Shown: piece by piece, positions 16,735 through 22,691 of the stretch | Layout: every line of letters begins with the position of its first letter | Numbering within the stretch: the stretch's first letter is position 1 | DNA from: a virus | Length of the DNA: 22,691 nucleotides | Strand: one strand, 5' to 3' | IMG/VR virus record: IMGVR_UViG_3300031706_001093 | Location: 1-22,691 of that record | The notes under the pieces: model-generated | Seen by the model: the letters and a program-made list of their open reading frames with translations, nothing else | What the model was told of the DNA's origin: nothing | The model's database searches: none | Position numbers and translations under genes: made by a program

Positions 16735-18317
16735 TGAGTGAAAAAGAATATACAGTAGTTGTACATAAAGGGATAGATCTTTCTGAAATTGAAGCAGAAA
16801 TTACAGCCAGTTCGGGTGCTGGACCTATTCCAAATCGAAGTGTCGACATTGCTAATCCAAGACCTGGATCTAAAAGACAAACGCATTTTATGCTTACAGA
16901 CGAAGAAGCAACTGCTCTTGAAGCAGATACTAGAGTGCTTGCTGTTGAAATTCCGCCTGATCAACGTACAGATATTCAAATCGGATTTAATTCTACACAA
17001 ATAGGTAATTTTACAAAACCTTTAACATTTGATAATAACACTTATGTCAACTGGGGCTTGCGTAGAAGTATAATGGAAACTAATGGGTACGGAAGTGGGG
17101 AAACATCAGATAATACATTTCCATATGCACTAACAGGTAAAGGGGTAGACATTGTTATCCAAGATAGCGGTATTGAGCCAAATCATCCAGACTTTATAGA
17201 CAGCAATGGCGTAAGTAGAGTTAAGGCTATAGACTGGTATACTGCACAGTCTGTTGTAAGTGGTACACAGAATGCAAACTACAACAGAGACTTTGACGGA
17301 CATGGAACATTATGTGCAAGCATAACAGCAGGTAATGTATACGGATTTGCAAAAGATGCACATATATACTCTATGAAAATATCTGGCTTAGAAGGTTCAG
17401 GAGATGCTGGCACAGGTACTCCTATATCTGATTGTTTTGATGTGATAAAAGAATGGCATAATGCAAAAACAAATAGTCGTCCAACTGTTGTTAATATGAG
17501 TTGGGGATATTCAACTTCACAAACGGGTAATCCAACAAGCGGAGTCTACAGAGGTAGTACGTGGATTTGGGGGACTGACTATAGTACCGATCTAGAAGTT
17601 TGGCAAAATGTCGGAGTAGTAGTACCGTTGGGTAGCGGTGCTCGTGGAATTCCTATTAGAGTTTCTTCAGTAGACGCTGATGTAGATGAACTAATTGCTG
17701 CCGGAGTACATGTTGCAATTGCTTCTGGAAATGACTATTATAAAGGTGATGTAGACGGCGGCGACGATTATGATAATCTACTCAATGTAAATGGTTTAAG
17801 TATTCAATATCACAGAGGCAGTAGCCCACATAGCGATAATGCATTTATAGTTGGAAATATTGACAAGTCTGTTTATAACGATAACGGTGTATATAAAGAT
17901 AGAACAGCAGGGTCGAGCAGTAGGGGGCCTAGAGTAAACATGTGGGCACCTGGACAAAATATTGTAGGAGCAGTAAGCACTACAAATGTTTACACTTCTT
18001 TAGATAGCCCAGTAGATGCTAACTATAAAATTGTATCATTATCTGGTACAAGTTTTGCAGCGCCACAAGTTGCAGGAGTAACAGCATTGCATTTACAGGT
18101 TACCCCTCAAAGCACACCGTTACAACTAAAAACAAAATTATTAGCTGAAGCAAAACCTGTAATGTACAATACTGCTTCAGATACAGATTATACTCAATTT
18201 AACACAAGTTTGCTAGGTGCAAGCACTAAAGTTTTATTTGACAAATATGGAAGACAACCGGTAGAAATAAGTGGTCAAAATTTAACACTTGAACGTGCGA
18301 CACTAACAACTACATAA
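16734..18317 (+). CDS. Subtilisin-like serine protease (S8) of the virion gene block
   Basis: A 527-residue protein. Residues 1-75 resemble an inhibitor I9-type propeptide (TVVVHKG at the start, ending VLAVEIPP). The catalytic domain has D144 (VIQDSGIEPNHPD), H190 (DGHGTLCAS), the substrate-binding VNMSWG (253-258), oxyanion N333 (ASGND) and S440 (SLSGTSFAAP), so the triad is complete. There is no signal peptide or membrane segment, so it acts inside the infected cell or rides in the virion. A unique insert of about 60 residues lies between 260 and 320. The start overlaps the fibre stop by one base (TAATG). Likely roles are maturation of fibre or tail proteins or degradation of host surface protein; neither is shown by sequence. 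Confidence 0.88.
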   Translation: MSEKEYTVVVHKGIDLSEIEAEITASSGAGPIPNRSVDIANPRPGSKRQTHFMLTDEEATALEADTRVLAVEIPPDQRTDIQIGFNSTQIGNFTKPLTFDNNTYVNWGLRRSIMETNGYGSGETSDNTFPYALTGKGVDIVIQDSGIEPNHPDFIDSNGVSRVKAIDWYTAQSVVSGTQNANYNRDFDGHGTLCASITAGNVYGFAKDAHIYSMKISGLEGSGDAGTGTPISDCFDVIKEWHNAKTNSRPTVVNMSWGYSTSQTGNPTSGVYRGSTWIWGTDYSTDLEVWQNVGVVVPLGSGARGIPIRVSSVDADVDELIAAGVHVAIASGNDYYKGDVDGGDDYDNLLNVNGLSIQYHRGSSPHSDNAFIVGNIDKSVYNDNGVYKDRTAGSSSRGPRVNMWAPGQNIVGAVSTTNVYTSLDSPVDANYKIVSLSGTSFAAPQVAGVTALHLQVTPQSTPLQLKTKLLAEAKPVMYNTASDTDYTQFNTSLLGASTKVLFDKYGRQPVEISGQNLTLERATLTTT

Positions 18318-18320
18318 ATA
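18313..18320 (+). promoter_or_regulatory. Late promoter (CATAAATA) overlapping the protease stop codon
   Basis: CATAAATA matches seven of eight consensus positions, and its TAA is the stop of the protease gene. The expected start near 18326 leaves a short leader. The likely ribosome binding site AAGAGG spans 18325-18330, so only part of it may be transcribed from this start. Confidence 0.5.
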
Positions 18321-18336
18321 CAATAAGAGGTAAACA

Positions 18337-19215
18337 ATGGCTATAAATTTTCCAAACACACCAGCAAACGATGAAACATTTACACAAGGTAACACTACCT
18401 GGCAATGGGACGGAACTGCCTGGAGCATTGTAGGAAATACTAGTGCAGTGTCAATACCAAATAATTTTGGCACAATAAGCGTAGCTGGGCAAGACGATAT
18501 TGTTGCAGATACAAATTCTGATACACTTACATTTGTTGCAGGATCTAATGTAACACTAGTAACAAATCCAGCAGGTGATGCTATAACTATTAATTCAACC
18601 GGCAGTGGTGGAGGTGGTGGCGATGCTAACCAAAATGCGTTTAGTGTTGTATCAGTTCTTGGACAAAATAATGTTGAAGCAGACAGTGTAACTGATACAC
18701 TTTCACTTGTTGCCGGCACGGGCATTGTTCTTACAACAAACCAAGCTAATGATTCGGTAACTATAACAGCATCTGCAGGAGTAACTACGTTTGGAACTTT
18801 ATCAGACATACAAACAGCAAGTATAGACGTGCATGATATTTACGAACATTCTGTAGCAACACTTAGAATGGGAAACGTAGGTACAAGTGCATATACAATT
18901 AACAGTCATTACAGCGGCAATAACCCTACTATTACAGTACTAACTGGTACTACTATTGCATTTGATCTAGATGATATCGGTGGACATCCTTTTGAACTAC
19001 AAGACAATTCGTTATCTGCATTAACTAGTAATTTAGCACACGTTGCTGCAGACGGTACCGTGTCACTTGATTCAAATGCACAGGGTAAATCAAGCGGAAT
19101 GTTATACTGGCGTGTAGCTGATTCTATTACTAATAATACTACATACGTTTACCAATGTACATCACACTCTGCTATGTTTGGAACTATGAAGATCAAGAAT
19201 ATGGATAATATTTAA
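18337..19215 (+). CDS. Fibre-like virion protein with internal repeats and cupredoxin-like domain
   Basis: A 292-residue protein. It starts with a WQWDGTAWSIVGN motif (22-34) typical of marine phage fibre proteins. Two copies of a roughly 44-residue beta repeat follow (44-87 and 102-145; compare ISVAGQDDIVADT with VSVLGQNNVEADS), joined by a glycine-rich linker (88-95). The C-terminal domain (about 150-290) is cupredoxin-like: GHPFELQD with H217 and YVYQCTSHSAMFG with C274, H277 and M280, the same ligand pattern as the protein at 15274. It is probably a structural decoration or fibre subunit. Its stop shares a TTAA with the stop of the convergent gene. Confidence 0.72.
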   Translation: MAINFPNTPANDETFTQGNTTWQWDGTAWSIVGNTSAVSIPNNFGTISVAGQDDIVADTNSDTLTFVAGSNVTLVTNPAGDAITINSTGSGGGGGDANQNAFSVVSVLGQNNVEADSVTDTLSLVAGTGIVLTTNQANDSVTITASAGVTTFGTLSDIQTASIDVHDIYEHSVATLRMGNVGTSAYTINSHYSGNNPTITVLTGTTIAFDLDDIGGHPFELQDNSLSALTSNLAHVAADGTVSLDSNAQGKSSGMLYWRVADSITNNTTYVYQCTSHSAMFGTMKIKNMDNI

Positions 19216-19469
19216 CGCGAGTCTGCTACTAATTTATCTAATTTATTCCGTAGCTGACCTAACCCTTTAACATGTTCTTGAATAGAACTAGGTTTGATTT
19301 CACCCGGAGTTGACGAACTATGCAGATCATTAATTATTTTTATTTGTAACTTGTATTCAATTAATAACTTTTCAAAATCTTGTTTTATATTAGTATTAAC
19401 AATTTTTTTAACTGCATTTTCGTAGTTGCGTAGATCTTTTTGTACTTTAGGGCTGTCTAGTAAATTCAT
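19212..19469 (-). CDS. Small helical protein, unknown function
   Basis: An 85-residue, charged protein with no recognisable domain. Residues 8-50 (KVQKDLRNYENAVKK onward) have the heptad-like pattern of a long amphipathic helix or coiled coil, and a second helix covers 62-85. A Ser/Pro break lies at 51-61. ATG at 19469 overlaps the previous stop by one base (TAATG), so it is translated with the cupin-like gene. It is the last gene of the minus-strand block, and its TAA stop overlaps the opposite TAA of the fibre gene within a single TTAA. Confidence 0.65.
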   Translation of the reverse strand: MNLLDSPKVQKDLRNYENAVKKIVNTNIKQDFEKLLIEYKLQIKIINDLHSSSTPGEIKPSSIQEHVKGLGQLRNKLDKLVADSR

Positions 19470-19822
19470 TAATAGCTTTCTTTCTTAACAACAATAAAAT
19501 GATCGTCATTAGTTCCGTTATTAACTTCTGCTATACTGCCAGGCACAGTGCATTGTATTGCACACGGAACAAGGGGCTTTGCAGTGAACACAAACCCTTC
19601 AGATGCTTCTCTTTCAAACACCTGTCCTGTTGCAGTATCTATCCATCTAAAAACAAACGAGCCATTATTAACAAACCAAGACTTTTCAGTTTTATTATTA
19701 AACCAAAAGTCTGTTTTTGATAATTTGTCAAATACTAAAATTTTCCCACCATACGATTCTTCAGCAGTCCAAGTTATTTCATAGCCAAACGGAGTGTGTT
19801 TTATATTATCTTTATCTTGCAT
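19469..19822 (-). CDS. Cupin-like small protein lacking metal ligands
   Basis: A 117-residue protein from ATG at 19822. A second in-frame ATG at 19834 would add four residues, but AGGA lies four bases before 19822, which is therefore preferred. The strand pattern resembles single-domain cupins related to sugar-phosphate isomerases: a KTEKSWFVNNGSFVFRW stretch (44-60) where the first metal-binding motif would lie, and GFVFTAKPLVPCAIQCTV (76-93) for the second. The usual histidines are absent, so a metal-dependent reaction is unlikely. It sits between an oxygenase gene and a small helical gene in one operon. The fold call is tentative. Confidence 0.5.
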   Translation of the reverse strand: MQDKDNIKHTPFGYEITWTAEESYGGKILVFDKLSKTDFWFNNKTEKSWFVNNGSFVFRWIDTATGQVFEREASEGFVFTAKPLVPCAIQCTVPGSIAEVNNGTNDDHFIVVKKESY

Positions 19823-19823
19823 A

Positions 19824-20396
19824 TTATCCTGCATCTAAAATTATATTACCGCTTATAGATATACGAGTATCGTCGCTATTTAAAAAAGGGTAAACGTTAT
19901 GTGGTAACTTTGAAGGAAAAAACAATATTTCACCTTCATTTTCTTTTGTTAAACTAAACCTCTTATTACTAATATTTCCAATTATATTAGTGTACGTAAA
20001 TTCAAAATTTCCTTGATAGTTATTATCATCTATCTCAGGAATTTTAATCCATATACTGTAACTATATATTCCTTGGTGTACATGATTAGGGATAAACTCG
20101 CCTGCTTTTTGATGATTTATCCATTGCTTTTCAATTCGGTAAGGTAAAGATTTTGTTAATATACCTATACGTCCTAGTCCTGGAAAGTCGTTCTCGTATC
20201 GTTTAACAAGAGTTGCTATGTATGTATTTAATTGTTGCGCAGTATCTGTAAGCCTAAAATGTGTTGCAACACCGCTATTTGTTATCCCAGAACTTACTAC
20301 TTCGGAACAATTAAGAGATTCTTCTAATAAATCGTTATAAAGGTCTTGTGGTATTTTTTCTTTGTAAAATCCAAAATTTTCTAAAAACTGTGTCAT
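19824..20396 (-). CDS. 2OG-Fe(II) oxygenase-like protein, HxH type
   Basis: A 190-residue protein with H105-V-H107 (FIPNHVHQG), a YSYSIWIKIP strand, GEILFFPSKLPHNV with H166, and R178 in TRISISGNI. This is the same order and HxH form as at 4932, 5572 and 7697, but far from that block and in the opposite orientation. The start overlaps the Nudix stop in ATGA. Being directly downstream of core tail genes, it may be expressed with them. The substrate is unknown. Confidence 0.72.
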   Translation of the reverse strand: MTQFLENFGFYKEKIPQDLYNDLLEESLNCSEVVSSGITNSGVATHFRLTDTAQQLNTYIATLVKRYENDFPGLGRIGILTKSLPYRIEKQWINHQKAGEFIPNHVHQGIYSYSIWIKIPEIDDNNYQGNFEFTYTNIIGNISNKRFSLTKENEGEILFFPSKLPHNVYPFLNSDDTRISISGNIILDAG

Positions 20397-20821
20397 ATCA
20401 ACTCTATTAGCTTGAATACTGTTTCTAATTTAAGTAGATTAGTTTTGTTTTGCAATGTGTTTCTTAATCCGAGATGTAACGGCTTTGGCCACTTTGAAAA
20501 TGATACCCATGCATACCCATCATGTTCGTCGTTGAGTATAGGAATAAATTCGTTTTCTACAAGACACAAGTATGTATGAAATTGAAACTTGTCATCATTG
20601 CTAACAAACGTTTCTAAAGGTATAGTTTTTTTAATCTTCCTAGTACCAATTTCTTCAGAAATTTCACGCTGTAGGCTTTCCCACGGAGTTTCTTCACCTT
20701 CATTGGTACCGCCTACAAGTCCCCAAAGGTTATTTTGTTTTCCTTTAGTTCTATGTAGAAATAAAAATCTATGAGTATCTAATGTATAGAACAGTGCGCC
20801 ACTGCAAATAATCTTTTCCAT
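20393..20821 (-). CDS. Nudix hydrolase
   Basis: A 142-residue protein with a clear Nudix box. It runs from G38 through E44, with R52-E53-I54-S55-E56-E57 and G59; only the last position (T60, normally hydrophobic) departs from the consensus. The glutamates bind the metal that drives hydrolysis of a nucleoside diphosphate linked to another group. WGLVGGTNEGEET just before and within the box resembles the NTP-cleaning and nucleotide-sugar members. T4-like phages often carry such an enzyme, but the substrate cannot be told here. It begins 13 bases after the gp15-like gene. No strong ribosome binding site is seen. Confidence 0.88.
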   Translation of the reverse strand: MEKIICSGALFYTLDTHRFLFLHRTKGKQNNLWGLVGGTNEGEETPWESLQREISEEIGTRKIKKTIPLETFVSNDDKFQFHTYLCLVENEFIPILNDEHDGYAWVSFSKWPKPLHLGLRNTLQNKTNLLKLETVFKLIELI

Positions 20822-20834
20822 ACAAATAATTATG

Positions 20835-22292
20835 CTAGAATTTCAAACGCCAGGTTCCATTTGGATATTCGCCTTCGAATGATAATATCCATTCGCCGTT
20901 ATCCCACTTGTATTGTACTCCGGTATTTAAGTTAGAAGTATATGCTGTGCCAACGTATGTACTAGAATCAAATACTACAGACCATGCTGTACCATTCCAC
21001 TCAACAATATCGTTAGCACCTGCAACAAAATCAGTACCGTCTGTATTTTTCCAATCGTCAGCACCGTCTGTATTGATGTCATCACCAATACCAGAATCTA
21101 ATAACAAGAATCTATAACCTGATGTTTTTAAATTTACCGGACTTGTTTTAGTAGGGTCAACAATGTAGTGTATTTTATTTGCATCACCGGTTGGACCAGT
21201 AAACACTGTATCACTAGGTAATGTATCTACGTCCCAATTTACAATTAGTTCTGTAGGGCTAGTTGAGTTTATCGCAACTGTGCCTGCAATTTCAGTGGTT
21301 CTGTCTTTACGACTTAACCGTATTTCGGTAATACCTTGTTCAAATATTTCTGGCAGTGCTTTAATATATGCATCCCATTGTACACTACCAACTACGCCGC
21401 GCCTTATAAGTTTAGCTGAAGTTCCTATCACTAATAATCCATAATCTTTAAACGTGTTATTAATTACATTTGTAGCATTATCTTTAATAGCGCCTAGATT
21501 ATTATTTTGCCTTCCAATTTCGCCAGTTGGCGTAACAAACACTCCTGTTCTAATATCTGCTTTAGGAACACTAGTATCTCCTTGCAGTTCTGGTGTACTT
21601 TGCGCTAGTTCAATAGTACCACGTGATTCGTCGTAAATGCTTTGAACAATGCTAGTAACAACTCCTAATCGTTTTACCTTTGTAGGAGGAGAAATGTATA
21701 TAGGTGTTGTAAATCCTAGTTGTGCAACATCTATTTCTGTTTCAGTTCCTACAGGAATACTTCGTGTACTAAACCCAATGTTTGCTAAGTTTACAACACT
21801 AAGACTAGTCCAATCGATATAGTTATCTGTTGTCTGTATTTCAAGACTAGGATTAAACAACATCAATATTTGTTCCATTAGTTGCAATTTTTGATCTGTA
21901 TTTGATGTCCATAAATCCACATTAACACTAAGGGTATATGGAGTAGGCATCAATCGCTCTACAGTATAGTTCTTGCCTTCGGTGTTTAAGTATTCTTTTC
22001 CATCTGCATCATACGCACGTTCTCTAATATTAACTTTATTAACATAGCTACTATCACTAAGTCGCGCACTATCCATTTCAAGACCAGTGATATATACAGC
22101 CATCCTCGGAGCACTTGGAATTTTATTTTCTGAGTTGTCTCTTAAAATATGTCCTACTTGGCGTGTAATATCTCCATACATAACAGGAACTTGTGTTAAT
22201 TGTCCTGCTCCGTCTTGATAAGAAAAGTTACTCATAAGTCTTACTATTTGAGTAATGTATCTTCGTATTTGGCCATCGTAAAAATGTTGCAT
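20835..22292 (-). CDS. 15: Tail sheath stabiliser and completion protein, T4 gp15-like, with long C-terminal extension
   Basis: A 485-residue protein. The first 210 or so residues follow T4 gp15: FYDGQIRRYITQIVRLMSNF (T4 has FYNSSFRRYATLMGDLFSN), VPVMYGD, a central PTPYTLSVNVDLWT strand, and QLMEQILMLFNPSL (T4 QIVEQILPYFQP). gp15 forms a ring that caps the tail tube and sheath and joins the tail to the head. T4 gp15 is about 270 residues. The extra 200 here end in WNGTAWSVVFD and YKWDNGEWILSFEG repeats, resembling phage fibre and adhesin modules. The start overlaps the previous stop by one base (TAATG). This is the clearest T4-like core gene in the window. Confidence 0.78.
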   Translation of the reverse strand: MQHFYDGQIRRYITQIVRLMSNFSYQDGAGQLTQVPVMYGDITRQVGHILRDNSENKIPSAPRMAVYITGLEMDSARLSDSSYVNKVNIRERAYDADGKEYLNTEGKNYTVERLMPTPYTLSVNVDLWTSNTDQKLQLMEQILMLFNPSLEIQTTDNYIDWTSLSVVNLANIGFSTRSIPVGTETEIDVAQLGFTTPIYISPPTKVKRLGVVTSIVQSIYDESRGTIELAQSTPELQGDTSVPKADIRTGVFVTPTGEIGRQNNNLGAIKDNATNVINNTFKDYGLLVIGTSAKLIRRGVVGSVQWDAYIKALPEIFEQGITEIRLSRKDRTTEIAGTVAINSTSPTELIVNWDVDTLPSDTVFTGPTGDANKIHYIVDPTKTSPVNLKTSGYRFLLLDSGIGDDINTDGADDWKNTDGTDFVAGANDIVEWNGTAWSVVFDSSTYVGTAYTSNLNTGVQYKWDNGEWILSFEGEYPNGTWRLKF

Positions 22293-22691
22293 TAGTTATC
22301 TGCCTTAGGTCTAAGTGCTGTTGATAAGCTCTGTCTTTCTTGTACAGTGTCACCGCCAATTGTACTTGTAGATGTATTATTAACAAACGTACCTTTTTGG
22401 GTCGCTTTTGTATCAGTATTAGTTAACGTCATGCGTACTTTATCTTCTTGCTTGACCCAACGTTGTCCGTCATTTCTAAATAATCTATTAGGCATAAAAT
22501 CTGTCCTTAAGAAAAAGTCGCCTTCCATACTACCTCCAGGAAATGTTATGCCATGACCAAATGCTTCGCCGTTGCCAGGTATTCCGTCACCTAATAAGTA
22601 TCCCTGATATCCTTCTCTACTAGGCGTTTGCATTACTCTATCTGCTAATTCGTTGGCAGTACTAGCATCAAGGCTGTTAGTGTCTACAGTA
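22292..22691 (-). CDS. Virion-associated protein, C-terminal part (5' end outside window)
   Basis: The reading frame is open from the window edge at 22691 to the stop at 22292, giving the last 132 or so residues; an internal ATG at 22633 is not needed as a start. The segment EGDFFLRTDFMPNRLFRNDG and QRWVKQEDKVRMTL is of a kind I associate with structural proteins of marine T4-like phages. The final 40 residues are Thr/Ser-rich and probably flexible. It sits directly upstream of the gp15-like gene with a one-base overlap, where T4 relatives have neck and tail genes. I cannot assign it to a named T4 protein. Confidence 0.6.
   Translation of the reverse strand, partial: TVDTNSLDASTANELADRVMQTPSREGYQGYLLGDGIPGNGEAFGHGITFPGGSMEGDFFLRTDFMPNRLFRNDGQRWVKQEDKVRMTLTNTDTKATQKGTFVNNTSTSTIGGDTVQERQSLSTALRPKADN

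Noticed and set aside
18303-18809. 168-codon minus-strand frame opposite the second fibre gene
   Set aside because: It lies inside a well-supported coding sequence, and its Val/Ser/Pro-rich translation is what a reversed Thr/Asn-rich gene gives.

Overview
The window is AT-rich DNA from a tailed phage of the T4-like (myovirus) kind, most likely marine. The evidence is a tail sheath stabiliser resembling T4 gp15, a tail assembly chaperone, fibre-like virion proteins of the style seen in marine T4-like phages, T4-type late promoters (TATAAATA and close variants), a Nudix hydrolase, and dense packing with 1-17 bp gene overlaps. I see no tRNA, insertion sequence, CRISPR array or integrase, and no gene-free stretch over 300 bases. 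The host cannot be fixed from the sequence. SAR11-like bacteria, other marine proteobacteria or cyanobacteria are all possible, and no photosynthesis gene is present.

Bases 1-12685 are an accessory block built from two enzyme classes arranged as divergent pairs. Four flavin-dependent (tryptophan-type) halogenases lie on the minus strand at 1-1534, 2239-3717, 6198-7658 and 8380-9906. The first two flank an unrecognised 244-residue protein. Around them lie nine 2-oxoglutarate/Fe(II) oxygenase-like genes: four in tandem at 3757-6156, one at 7697-8323, one on the minus strand at 9925-10530, and three overlapping prolyl-hydroxylase-like genes at 10636-12685. A tenth lies at 19824-20396. Two of the divergent gaps carry an identical late promoter element exactly 5 bases before the ATG of the oxygenase gene, which predicts leaderless mRNAs.

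Bases 12690-19215 (plus strand) are a late virion and assembly block: a tail assembly chaperone, a full GroES-GroEL pair, a fibre-like protein, a subtilisin-like protease with an intact catalytic triad, and a second fibre-like protein. Both fibre-like proteins carry a cupredoxin-like domain with an H...CxxHxxM ligand pattern. A hairpin between groEL and the first fibre gene encloses both a late promoter and the fibre gene's ribosome binding site.

Bases 19212-22691 (minus strand) run from core tail genes (a partial virion protein, then a gp15-like protein) into a Nudix hydrolase, an oxygenase, a cupin-like protein and a small helical protein.

Overall, the phage seems to carry a hydroxylation plus halogenation tailoring set next to, and probably co-expressed late with, virion assembly genes. 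A plausible but unproven reading is modification of virion or host proteins or peptides. No flavin reductase for the halogenases is visible, so reduced FAD would have to come from the host or from elsewhere in the genome.
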